Assembly (NCBI GenBank): GCA_003956705.1
Contig: QZCP01000062.1
Coordinates: 124,001-188,000 of the forward strand
Origin: Brevipalpus yothersi
Lineage: Eukaryota > Arthropoda > Arachnida > Trombidiformes > Tenuipalpidae
Length of the DNA: 64,000 bases
Reading direction: 5' to 3'
Shown: piece after piece, positions 12,323 to 24,043 of the stretch
Position numbering within the stretch: position 1 is the first letter of the stretch
Layout: each line of letters starts with the position of its first letter
The notes under the pieces: model-generated
Told to the model about the DNA's origin: nothing
Seen by the model: only the letters and a program-made list of their open reading frames with translations
The model's database searches: none
Translations under genes and position numbers: made by a program

Positions 12323-13609
12323 ATGAATTTTTGGAGAAAAAATTTTCTTGTTGTAAATCATTTGATTGATTTACCCACCATGTCAACATGTGCATTTATT
12401 CTGTTCATGGTCATCTCGATGGTTCATTCGATAGCTGTTCATGGTGTTCAAAGTATGCGAAGTGATGGCGGAAAAAGACTCAAAACCATTGCCTATGGCT
12501 ACATTCTCCCACCGGTCGTTCTAAATCGACCCAACTCAGTTGCCGTTTCTAATGCTAATCAGTGGCCAATTTCAAGATCAAATCTGAAAATACAGCTCAA
12601 AGCACCGTTATTGTCTAGTTTCGGTGATCCTTTTGGCAGTCTTGGTGGAAATGGACACGATTTGGATGCAGATCAAGAACCATTGGCCAGTATAGGAATA
12701 CCAATGGCAACCAATTTGATTCCTCTTGGATTTTCGGGATACAATCATCCATCGAGACATCGTGTGCTTCGTGAAAAGTCATTCGTTAGACTCCATAGAA
12801 CTCCGTTGATTCGTAACAATTTCAATCTTAACATTCCAAGTGCAATCAATCCAATACTTCCAATGCATCCCATGTTCGCAGCTTCTGGTCCCCATAGACC
12901 TATGGTCATCAATAACTATCATATGATCCAGGTTGGCAAGAATCGAGGTCGAAAAGTGAAACTTAGATCGTTCGTTGATGTTGGACATTTGTTAACAAGT
13001 GGACAAAATCGTGAACGAATGTTTCTCAATGCTAATGGCTATCCATTGACTAGTCTGTTGAGTCCGATGATGAGTAATCAATGGGAACCTCATCATCATA
13101 GCAATAATTTTCTTCCCGTTATGGGTGGTTATGGTAATAGTCCTGTTTCGGATGATAATGGTGCTCTCACAATCAGTTTACCTAGTCAATATGAACCACA
13201 AATTGAACTCTCACCAGCATCCAGTGAATCAGATGATATTCGACGATCAAATACAGCCAAAAGACTGCGACTTGTGGCTTTAGGGCGAATGAATTTCGCT
13301 CGAGATCCATACACATATCCATCTTTGAAAGAAAAAATGCTCAAAGGTCACATGGTTAAGTTGGGACCAAAATCACGAATGAACGACACTAGTTTTATAA
13401 GTACCTATGAGAATACAGCTGATAGTGTTCCATTGTCATTGAAAGGATCGGAACTAGGAAAATATTACACTTCCGCTTCTTTCACCGATGGTGTGGAGGG
13501 AATTCCGTATGAGCCATCGAAGCTAGGTTTTTTTAAAAATATCAAATGGCTACCATGGTGGAGTATGAAGCATAAAGAGTTGAGATCTTATGTGAATAAT
13601 TCAGCATAG
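12323..13609 (+). CDS. Unknown secreted protein, about 428 aa
   Basis: A long uninterrupted frame. Two starts are possible. The ATG at 12323 gives MNFWRKN.... The ATG at 12380 has a strong CCACCATG context and begins directly with a signal peptide (STCAFILFMVISMVHSIAVHG). The mature protein is rich in Asn, Pro, Ser and Leu and has no recognised domain or cysteine pattern. Basic motifs recur: GKRLKTIAYG near the N-terminus, GRKVKLRSF in the middle and AKRLRLVALGRM towards the C-terminus. These could be proprotein-convertase sites or a weak internal repeat. AATAAA at 13731-13736 is about 120 bp past the stop. I do not recognise the family. Confidence 0.75.
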   Translation: MNFWRKNFLVVNHLIDLPTMSTCAFILFMVISMVHSIAVHGVQSMRSDGGKRLKTIAYGYILPPVVLNRPNSVAVSNANQWPISRSNLKIQLKAPLLSSFGDPFGSLGGNGHDLDADQEPLASIGIPMATNLIPLGFSGYNHPSRHRVLREKSFVRLHRTPLIRNNFNLNIPSAINPILPMHPMFAASGPHRPMVINNYHMIQVGKNRGRKVKLRSFVDVGHLLTSGQNRERMFLNANGYPLTSLLSPMMSNQWEPHHHSNNFLPVMGGYGNSPVSDDNGALTISLPSQYEPQIELSPASSESDDIRRSNTAKRLRLVALGRMNFARDPYTYPSLKEKMLKGHMVKLGPKSRMNDTSFISTYENTADSVPLSLKGSELGKYYTSASFTDGVEGIPYEPSKLGFFKNIKWLPWWSMKHKELRSYVNNSA

Positions 13610-15142
13610 AATTTTTCAATATTTCATCTCTCAGTCAAACTTGAGTACTGCTACAATTGCTCAATTTTTCAAGAAACGTAAAATTTTTTATCAAACTGAA
13701 TGGCTGATCAAATAGATTCTCTTCATGTATAATAAATTTAATTGCCTATGCTCCATCATTGGATCTTCTAGACTGATGATTTTGACCACTCACTATCTTT
13801 CATTGAATATCAAAAAATCGAAAGAAAAATCTTCTCAGACCACTTGTCTCCATCATTGTTCAACACCTGAATGATCAAATATTGTGTCCTGATTGCATCC
13901 TTCGATTCCCATGATTACTTTTGATGGATTCCTCTCAAACATGAGCATACGTCACACATTTTTGGCCCATGTAAAGTTTTCCAGAGCTTTGCTGAACGAT
14001 CCTAATTGGAATTTTCTTACTATACTAGTTAATTTTTGAGGAATAATATAAAATATCACTATCAACTCTATGTTCCATCAGGATCAGTTGAAAAAATTGA
14101 GACATGTCAAAACTCAAGCAAAATCGAAATAGTCTTGTATGCACTGAATAGTGATGATAAGGATGATAGATGCAAAAAATTGAGCGCACTGATGCAATGA
14201 AGAAATTGAGGATGATATTATTAACAATCAGAGAAAAAGAATGAAATTAATTACAAAAAATTAGAAAATTCATCAGAATCTCCTGATGGAGCATGAACCG
14301 CTCAAAAATCGAAGCATCTAAATTTCTTCGCTGATCTATTTTAGAAGATCATGAAAGATATGGCAAAATTGCCTCAGATAACATGAGAAAGAATAAATAT
14401 AAAGGATATTGATGCTTACAAATTGAATATCTGTCATCATTCGAGAATCTGTGATTCTCGAGACCAAAAGATGATCAAAGGAGATGATTTTATATCTTAT
14501 GCTCCCTCGAAAAAATTAAAGGATTTGGATTTGGAAGATCAAGTTTCGATCAAAAAAATTCCCAAAGTTAGGAAGAAACAATGTTAAATCTTGATGGTTA
14601 AAATTTCGATCACTCAACTGAGTGTCTAGTTTTTTTGGCAAGAGCAAAAGTAATCCTTTAATGCAATCGCCATCGTATTTAAGTATTCATGGAGTGTCAA
14701 AAAGAGTCAAAAGCGAGGACATAAGTAATAATAAAGATAAGGAGCTCATATTTTATGATTGATTCTACTGCTTTTTCTTCTTCCTTCTTCCCTATAAAAA
14801 TGAGCCCCTCAAGCTTCTCAATAACATGAGTGTGGAAAAGAAGACGAAGAAGATTGTGATCAATAGTAAAAAAATTGGGTGTAATCGAATGATATAGCGA
14901 GAAGCAATGATTTTTGATACTAGTTTTGTGGGTTAACGCTTGTGTCGATCGGACTTAATCATCTTCTCTATCAACACTCGATGGATATACACTCACACAC
15001 TCATGGCTACAAGCGATCATTTTCCATGGTCAGGATGTTTTCTAGCAAATGTTGTTAAATATTCCTCTCTCTCTCTCTCTTCTTTAATCTTGACTTGCTA
15101 GCAATGAGAGTCAATAAAAATAGAAAAGGAAGGATTTTGATT

Positions 15143-15211
<69 letters not shown>

Positions 15212-17136
15212 CCCGCCTTACCTCTTCTTCTGGATAACATCTTGATCTGGTAAAATTTTGAGCGTTTGCTCTTGAAAACATGAGAGGCGAGCCTCACGAT
15301 TTTTGAACATGTTTTAAGCCCAAAAGTTGTCCAGGTTGATGATGATAGTTGTGAATTGTTGAAAAGTTTTGATTGAATTAAATTTGATACTTTTCTATAG
15401 TTATTAGGTGTTATTTGGTGGATGTCCGGACAGCTGTAGGAATGAACTTTGTATGAACTCTATTTTTGTGGGGTTATTTGACCAATTATCGATCACAATT
15501 GATGCTTGTTGCTCGATGATCACTGTTTAATGTGTCTGAATATTTGGCCTATTTTTCTTTTGTATTCTGTTTCCGTATTCAGTAGCGGGTTACTGTAATT
15601 TCAGTATAGTAGTCGTTCATAGATAACATTCGAATTCCTTTCGTTGTCGAATTAGAAAGGCAGATAAATTTCATGGATTCATTTTTTGTAAATTAGATGG
15701 TGAAACTATTCGAATAAATTTCAATACATGAAGGTGTACTGAACGTACTTCGATACTTGGAATCGCATCATATTTTCTAATTTGCACCTGAAAAATTCTG
15801 GTCACGAATTATTCGGGGATTATAAATTTGAATCAGATCAGTAGCTTATCTAACTGATTTATATAGTCTTGGTGTTTATTAATAATAATAAGTGATTTCA
15901 ATCGTCTGCTAGTCTTGCACAAAAATGTCTCAATGATGTCCCGATATAATGCGTTGTGAGCCTGAATGTACTCAACAAATTGAAATAATAATAATCATAT
16001 CATTATAGCTTGAGATATTTTTCACGCATTCATCCAGGTTTTAGACGCTTAATGTTGATCAATCAAAAATACTTTCTGTCATTACCTTTTTTGGACAAAT
16101 ATACTACTATATGTATAAGCCTTCCATTAAGGTCTTCTGATTCTTGGAACAAATGATTACCCGACAGCCCTGTAACTATGAATCAAATATGGCCATTTTG
16201 AAAATTTTTGAAACACATAGCCAAGAGTATGAAATTGGATTATCTTCACTTGTGATTTCCAAGAAAAATTTCAAATGACATTCATTCTGATGGAACCGAT
16301 CATGGAACATGATAAACGATCTAGCAATAATGGAAAGAACCTTTTGAGATGGCTGTTTAATTTAAATCAAGCATAATAGTTGATCGACTGATGCATTCTG
16401 GAACCTTCATTTTATTTATCATATAATGATTATGAATTCTTCTCCAATGATCATCCCATGTCCCATGGAACTTGAGATCAGGTTCATCAGATTTATTCGT
16501 TCATTCACATTGAGAGAATGGTCATCATGTTCAATTAATGATTAAATTTTTTGCCTCCAAAAGCGACTCCTCTTCGTACTTCATGATCGAACACTCGATC
16601 AAATCTTCAAACATTGGACTCTCAAATTGAATGGAGTGTTAAACGATCAGCTAGACACAATTACTACTGTGCTTTAGCTGATAAAGGACTGTTGATTCTG
16701 TATGTATACACCAAGTTTTATATTCTAGCGATTGAGAAAGAGAGAGAGAGAAAAGGCCTAAAGAATAATGAATAAAATATAATTGATGATAGTAAGTTCC
16801 GCTTTGTGATGTTTGCTTCCATTTTTGTGAGGGAAAATTTTTTTCCTCCAGTTATTTTTACGATTTGATACGGAACATGGTAGTTTGTTCAAATAGAGCT
16901 AATTCATCTTTTGAATTTTTCGAGAGAAAAATATTTCACCCACAAACATCTAGTAGAGACATGCAAGCACATTAGCAAATTTTGAGAATTGAGAATTTTG
17001 TCTTTTTTCCGTGGATTTCTTAAATCAATTCAATGAATTTGCTAATTAGAACTTTCTTGTTTCATCGATTGTAGCCAGTTTTTACTTGAATATTCGTTCA
17101 TTTTTTACACATTTTTTCCCACCTTTTTTTGTCATC
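13610..17136. other. Intergenic, no supported gene
   Basis: 3.5 kb of AT-rich DNA with a polyadenylation signal for the upstream gene at its left end and a long CT microsatellite in the middle. Open frames across the microsatellite are artefacts of the repeat. No gene is supported. Confidence 0.5.
15146..15208. repeat. (CT)n microsatellite, 63 bp
   Basis: An uninterrupted TC/CT dinucleotide run, with a smaller CTCTCT tract about 75 bp upstream. Confidence 0.95.
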
Positions 17137-20100
17137 ATGATATGTCGTGATAATCATTTACACCTCATCTTAATTGGGTTCATCATCACTTCAGCTATTC
17201 TTGTCCGTTCAGATTGTCCTCGCTTAATAGCACCATCTTATGGATTGATTGTTGGAACTTGTAGTTCGGCCACCGAATCACGATGCTGGATACGCTGTAA
17301 TAACAATGATACATTGTATACACGCCAATGTAAAAGAGATGGAACTTGGTCAGGAGAACAACTAATATGTCCCGAGTCAAGTGAGTTTGAGAATTTCTGC
17401 CCTGAAAACGAACGTTAATGCAGTGGTTTCATTCTGATTCTGAATTATCTTCTAGGTACCGGTAGAAATCAGTATCGACAGTGTCATCCTCTTCAAGCTC
17501 CTCAGAATGGATATTTCACCAGTCAATGTGGATTCAATCATGGTGCTATATGTCGCGTTACATGCATCTCAGGATTCAAATTACATGGTCAAAGTAGACT
17601 GACCTGCTCGCGAGGTCGATGGAGTTCTAGTCTACCAACATGTCGTCAATCTAGTTCGAAGTGGTCACCAGGTCAATCATCCATTGGACAATCATCTTAT
17701 GGCTCTAGTGTTTCGAATCCAAATAAAGCCAACAGTAATTATGGATCAAGTAATCCGAACTATAGCTCAAACAATCTGAATTATGGCTCGAATAATCAAA
17801 ATTATGGTTCGAATAATCAGAATTATGGTTTAAATAATCAGAACAATCAGAATCACAATCAAGGTTCGAGTAACACCAATTATTGGTCAAACAATTCAAC
17901 TTACTATCAAGGTTCAAGTAATCACAATAGTAATGCCAATAACTATGGTCAAAATTATAATTATGGCTCAAACAATCATCGAAGTTGTCCTCAGGTACAA
18001 GTTTCAGGCAATACTGTGACTTCGGGAACTTGTCACAGTGGAGCTCCTGTTTATTCCAGATGTTATGTCCAATGTTCAATGGACGACGATTATCGTCCAG
18101 CCCATGCAACTTTGACGTGTCTCCCTAATGGTCAATGGAGTGGACAAACACCTCGATGCAAGCGTCAGACAGGTAATTATGAGCAATGATACATCGACTT
18201 ATTTATTTCGAATGCTTAATTGCTTGATTTATTATCTTTATGCGAACCCAAAAAAAATTTCTTTCACGCTTTCTTCTGCTGCTAAAAAGGATTCCCTGGA
18301 ATGGGAATACCAGGAATGACAGGCATGACTGGCATGACTGGCATGACGGGAATGGGTACGAACCGCAAATCGTCATTGACCATTGTAGAAATTTGTTTAC
18401 TGATCTGTTCTGTTTATTGCTGATCTGATTACTCCAATGTTCTAGGAGGATTTCGGCCTCCCACAACAATGACCGGAGGTATGCCAGGCATGATGCCAGG
18501 AATGATGCCCGGTATGACAGGAATAGGTACGATCGAATGAACCCAATAATATAAATGTGATTATTTTATGGGCCCTCAATAGATCATGTGTATGCAAATG
18601 AATTTTGACCTTACAGGAGGAGTTCGACCTCCAACCGGTATGACTGGAGCTGTTCCAGGCATGATGCCTGGTATGACAGGAACGGGTACGATGAATGATA
18701 CCAGATGATATGATTATTTTTGGGCCCACAATAGATTACATGAATGCAAATGAATTTTGACCTTACAGGAGCAATTCGACCTCCAACTGGTATGACTGGA
18801 GCTGTTCCAGGCATGATACCAGGAATGATGCCTGGAGGTGCAGGTATAAATTTTGGATATTTTCGAACTTCCATGCAAAGCTTTCGCAAGCAAATGCCTC
18901 TGATTCGATGTTGAAAATACATTGTTTACTGATCTGTTTCCTATTCTTTTACAATAGCTGGACTTCGTCAGTGTATTGGCTTGACCCCACCAGTTAACGG
19001 TATTTACTACGGAAATTGTAATCCCGGTTTTCCCAATCAGGCTTGCTCATTTGCCTGTAATCGAGGATTTTTTCTGGTAGGAATACCTATTCTCACCTGT
19101 CTCACGACTGGCCAATGGTCAGCATCAGCACCAATCTGTCACCGTAAGTATTTGTTGAGCAATAGTTTTTCTCTCTGTCTCTGTAACTTGATCAAGCGCT
19201 TTAAAACGGCTTCATGCGCTGATCTCTTTGGCACACCTTAATCAACTTGGTGAGCTTGCAATCAAGAGGAAAAAAAGTAAATCTATCATCAAGTGAGATT
19301 AGAAGATATTAGAATAGTAATTTGATCCCCACGATATTATTGAGAAGAGATAATGAGTCTGGCAATTTCTTTACCTCCTCAATTTGTGGCAAGAAATTTG
19401 TTCACGAGTTGAGAGGGTGATTCATATAAGAAATGAATTCACATGAATCTTGGTGAGCTCATATCTATAAAGAACTTCTAGAGAAGTTTCGAGAAAAACC
19501 TTGGGTTTGCTTCCTGATCAAATGTCTAATTCATTTGTGTATAATGTTTATAAATTTGCTGCTTTTCATGCTAACTGCTGCTCCAATTATTCATGAATAT
19601 TAGGACCACGAATTTGGGGACTCAAATATTGCTACCCATGGATCATAGGTTAAGCTTTCCATTCATGCTTAGCCATCTGATCAAACAACATTATCGAGCT
19701 TAATCAATCCTGGAATCATTTGCCAATTAAAAAAATATTTCTATTTCCGATGGAATTTGCTTGATTGCTTTTGCACTGAATGCGAAACGAGAATTTGATA
19801 AAGATTTGGTAAACAAATGGATAGAAAATTAATCGAATTGTTGACGTTAAATCCTTGAACACAAAATAGCTAGATTTAATGGATTAAGAGGCTATATTGA
19901 CGCAACAGAGTTAGATTGGTGAGTTCTATTTTTGCATAAATTTGTTTTATTGAGCTTTTTCTGTATTTTTTCACTCTGAAAATTCTGAAAAATAGTAGCT
20001 CATGATTACTTTCCCTACTGGAGGCGTAGTGATATATGTCAATGAATTCATTTCCTCATCATCTTCAGAAGTAATTTCTGAGCACATTTCGAGCTTGGAA

Positions 20101-20873
20101 CTTTGTTCCTTGACGTTGTTAAGCTGCTAATTGCGCGCTCAAAATCATGCTGATCATCATGCTTAAAAACTGGCCATTTGGTGGTGAACATCATGTTTAA
20201 ATCCTTTAAACGCACTACGTGCCTGATAATAAGGACATCTTACGTGCTGCGTTCTCTCCTTGGATTCCCTAGAAAAGATCATATCAGGAATGAAGAGAAC
20301 GAAAAAAAGCAAAAAACACCAGCCCATGTATGCATTGCAACATTCCCGCTTGATACCAATTGCTCAGCCCACATGCTAAGCTTGAGCAATATTCAAATTA
20401 GTTGGCTTAATGATTGTTTCACCAATAACTGATCGATCATCATCATAATTTATCATGAAAACATTTAATCCCAAGGTGGTACCGGCTGCCGATTGCCCAG
20501 AATTCCGTCGAATGTTGTGATCACCTCTTGTAATTCATTGGTCGGTGGTCGATGCTATTATCAATGCGCTCGTCGAAATTCTCGTGGAGTTGGCTATGAT
20601 AGCCGTAGAAATAGTACATCATCAACTCCGAATCGAATTCGAAATCGAACTTTTTGGAACTTTTGGCCATTCAATAGACGTCGAAATTCGACATTAGCAA
20701 CAGCAGCAGCAACGTCAACAAGCAATACATCACCATCTACTGCTGGTATTTCCGGAAGTGAGGGTGTTGGAGTCACTGGATCCGGTCAAGTTCGTTATTC
20801 GGAATGTCGACGGAATGGCCTTTGGAGTCGATCTTTTCGGTGTACAAATCCGAGATCAAGCTTTTGGGGATAA
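17137..20873 (+). CDS. Secreted Sushi/CCP-domain protein with Asn/Tyr/Gly and Gly-Met-rich linkers
   Basis: Predicted extracellular protein of about 611 aa. Exons are 17137-17380, 17456-18172, 18290-18355, 18446-18526, 18617-18685, 18769-18843, 18958-19143 and 20476-20873; every junction keeps frame and all but the last-but-one internal ends are phase 1. The ATG at 17137 starts a signal peptide (LHLILIGFIITSAILVRSD). Five cysteine modules of CCP type follow, recognisable by four Cys ending in a W-S-G or W-S-x element before the last Cys (for example DGTWSGEQLIC, NGQWSGQTPRC, TGQWSASAPIC, NGLWSRSFRC). Between modules 2 and 3 is an Asn/Tyr/Gly/Ser-rich repeat (NYGSNNQNYGSNNQNYG). Between modules 3 and 4 are four mini-exons coding Gly-Met-Pro-Thr repeats. 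The last module carries a long Ser/Thr/Arg insertion. CCP domains usually bind proteins or glycans; the specific role is unknown. A 1.3-kb intron precedes the last exon. Confidence 0.8.
18446..18843 (+). repeat. Tandemly duplicated Gly-Met mini-exons with their introns
   Basis: Exons 18446-18526, 18617-18685 and 18769-18843 all start G-G/A-x-R-P-P-T and continue with MTG, VPGMMPGM-type repeats. The introns before the last two end in almost the same sequence (GCAAATGAATTTTGACC then TTACAG) and share the GGGCCC-CAATAGAT block. This shows recent duplication of an exon-plus-intron unit. Confidence 0.85.
19144..20475 (+). other. Large last intron of the Sushi/CCP gene
   Basis: A 1.3-kb intron, much longer than the others in this gene. 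A frame at 20178-20432 lies inside it but has no domain or signal peptide. Confidence 0.6.
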
Positions 20874-22976
20874 TTTGGACCATGATTTGATTGGAATCAT
20901 CAAGGATATGGGAAGGAAAATGATTTGAATTACAATTACTAATGGAGAGGTAATAATTTGCGCATTGTGGCAAGAACAAAAGATTACCATTTTCTTTTCT
21001 ATGAATAATGACGTTATTTTAATTATGATAATCAAATTGATTTTTTTCCACTACCTGATGAATAATTTTCTCCTTTTTGGATTTTTTCCTTTTGAGTACA
21101 ATACTGTTTTTGAGTGAAAACTGTAGCCATCTTGATTAATTTTTACCATTAATTTTGTAAATAAGCTTTGCTGATTTATGAAAAATTCTCTTCTAGAGAT
21201 GATCGTGAATCATGATATCGGCTTGCTTGCTTATCGAAAAAATTGCTATTAAAACCAAGGAAATTTTTTTCCCTCAAAGTTTATCTTGTTGCAAAGGTCA
21301 CAAGCAATCAACTGGTTGAGAAATCTCCAGCCAAGCTAACCATGTCCACTTCATTTCCACCACCATCATCATCTTCTTCTTCATATGTATTCAGGGAAGA
21401 GACGAAAATTCGATGTTGAGAGCAGGAAGGATAAAAAACGTGCCAATCTTCGACTATAGCGATGACTGATCATGGTCATATGATAAATAACAAGATAGTT
21501 GAAGATCAAGCCGATCATAACAAACAATAAAAAAATGATATGAGAATTTCGGATCTTGACCCAAAATTTTGATCACAAAATAGATTGTTCATGGGATCAC
21601 AATTATGGGTTGCCAATGATATAAGAGTAATATTCATATCAATGTGAGCTTGGGTTTCCAAGTTGTCAAATTTTATCGTTCCCTAAGCCTTCTTCTGATC
21701 ATTCGATATCTGTCAAGGTTCACACATGAAACATCTCGAATGAACGAAAAAAAAACTCTTTTCCAAAGATGTCAATTAATGTCAGTTAGAGGACTTTAAG
21801 TGCGATTCCAGTTTCGGAAGAAGCGACAAGTACATGAGTTTAGATCACTGAGAGTTAAGTGTTTTAAAAATCTGGTTATAAAATGATCTAATCAATTTTT
21901 TCAAAGCTTTAAAAGTGTAAAATTTATCTTCCAGCCATTAGTCTACAAATTGATTTCAATTCCGATCACGTCGCTTACACGGGACATGATATAATTTCAT
22001 CGGAATATTACACTTTTTTTTCCTCTCCATGTTTTTCTTTCCCAAATGAAGGTTACACAAAAGTCCATAGTAACTCTTTAATCGCCCAAAATTCTGACAC
22101 CAAGGAACACATACTATGATAATGATTGTCAAAAAATTCATTGTTGATAGATTACAAGTGGGAACATTCGATAGTAATACATCTCATCATGATATAAATT
22201 CTACTTCGCTCTCTCTCTCTCAGGCTCAAAAGATAATTGGAAACGATACGCATTCATCCTTCACATTGATCGAGCCTTCATCGAAACAGCATGTACAAAC
22301 TGGTGGCTATCATCACCACCAACAACAGAGTAGTTAAAATGGAAATTATACGGAATCGAGCCTTAGATCAGATCTAGCCAAGAACACTCACACATCAAAG
22401 TGTGTGTGTGTGTATATATTTCGATTGTTCACGAAGCCAACCGAGGTGACCATAGTATATGAACGAAGGTATGCCAGAAAAGGAGGGCCTTAAAGGAAAT
22501 GTGCAAAAAAGGAGGCTTCAGGCCAAAAATGCTTTTTTCTCTCCAATATAAGCCTTACTTAGTATAACAAGCCTTTTATTTTGGGGCGGTTTCTCTATCT
22601 CTCACACTTATAATCTTATGTGTGTACAAAAAAATAGCTGTATTTCAGGCTTCACCAGGTACTTGGTGGGCAGATAAAATCTACTGAACCTATTCGATTT
22701 CCTATGTTCATATGATCCTTCTAAACAGGTTACTTTCTCTTTCTCTCATTATTGGGCTTATCTATTACTTGTATAAACAGTTAGAGACGCCTTTCCTATT
22801 CTCATCCGTTTAGAAAAAGATGTCCTGAATTGAAAAATTTTCCAGGCCCATCTAGAGTGTTGGCCTTGTCAATTTTTCAAATAAAAGGAGAGATCTCGAG
22901 GTGGAAGATTATCAGTTTTCTCTCAGATATTCTAACTGTACACTTCTCGCAAATCGCAAACACTCCAAAACTCACA
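20874..22976. other. Intergenic, no supported gene
   Basis: Contains a short CT tract near 22208-22221 and a TG repeat near 22400-22415. A 73-codon frame at 22116-22337 ends in a His/Gln tract and has no other support. Confidence 0.5.
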
Positions 22977-24043
22977 ATGAACTCCATTGTAAGTAGTGAT
23001 GGTTGCTCACCATTTGTACTTGTGTTTAAATTAAGTTGATATTTAATTATGTGATCTGTTTGATTGTTTCGATTTAGGTTGCTCTTCTTCTTCTTGTTGC
23101 CCTCTTCGCTGTTGCCTCAGCTCAATTCTATGGTGGCTATGGACGGTGAGTTTGTTCACAATTTTATTCTGACCATTCAGATGGTTTTAGTTCATCGTTA
23201 GAGTTCGAAATTCTTGTTCAAGTATTCAATACTGACATTTAGATACCTTATAATCATATATATTCGAAATTTTTCATTAGAATACTATCAATCAATCAGA
23301 AACTCTTGAATCATGACTCTATTGTTTGCTCTATCGCATGAATGGGGATCAATTTTGAGATTCAAAATTTCCCCTATGATTACAAGAGTAATATTCTAAG
23401 TGCCTAAACCATTCATTTTAGCTTGAAATATGAACAATTCCAGGAGAGATCATGAGAGGATGTCAAATTTTTTCCAAAAACTCTAAGAACAGTTATTTAA
23501 TGTCTCCATAAAATACAATGTACGATGACTGATTGGAAAATTTTTTCAAACATTTTTAGTGGTCTCTATGGAGGCTATGGTGGCTATGGTGGTTATGGCC
23601 GAGGACTCTACGGAGGTAAGAGTTCCATCACATATCCATTGATAAATATGCAAAAACTTGAAGTTTTCCTCTGATTTTTTGGGGATATTTATCGAACATT
23701 TTTCATTCTCTCAGGCTATGGAGGCTATGGTGGTTATGGTCTAGGCTATGGTCGAGGCTATGGAGGTTACGGTTACTATGGTTCGTTACTTTTATGATCT
23801 CTTAAGGCTCAAATTCTTAGTACTCACAACTCGAACGTGACGTCAAGTTAAAGCAGTCATATTCGACTGTTTTTGAACCACTTTGTGATTTCTGAACTAT
23901 CCTTTTTACCTCAATTTTGAATCTCAATTCTTAACAGTCATGAGATGAGTTAGAGAATTTGGGCCATACACAGGATTATCTAACAAATAGATGGTTTGTT
24001 GTTTCAAAAATTCTAATTTTTGAATTATTATTCTGCAGGTTAA
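22977..24043 (+). CDS. Short Gly/Tyr-rich secreted peptide, copy A
   Basis: Exons 22977-22988, 23078-23145, 23560-23615, 23715-23780 and 24039-24043 give about 68 aa. The first exon codes only four residues (MNSI). The second completes a signal peptide (VALLLLVALFAVASAQ). The mature peptide is almost entirely GGYGGYG and GRGLYGG repeats. The last exon adds one Gly and TAA. If that last intron is not removed, the frame ends instead with SLLL at 23797. A TATA-like element (CAAATAAAAGG) lies about 100 bp before the ATG. AATAAA is at 24226-24231. Similar Gly/Tyr peptides act in cuticle, silk or antimicrobial defence, but the role here is not known. Paralogous to the gene at 26149. Confidence 0.78.

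Noticed and set aside
15055..15297. 80-codon minus-strand frame rich in Arg-Glu
   Set aside because: Created by the CT microsatellite.
22116..22337. 73-codon frame ending in His/Gln
   Set aside because: Starts with ATG but lacks signal peptide, domain or conserved neighbour; insufficient support.
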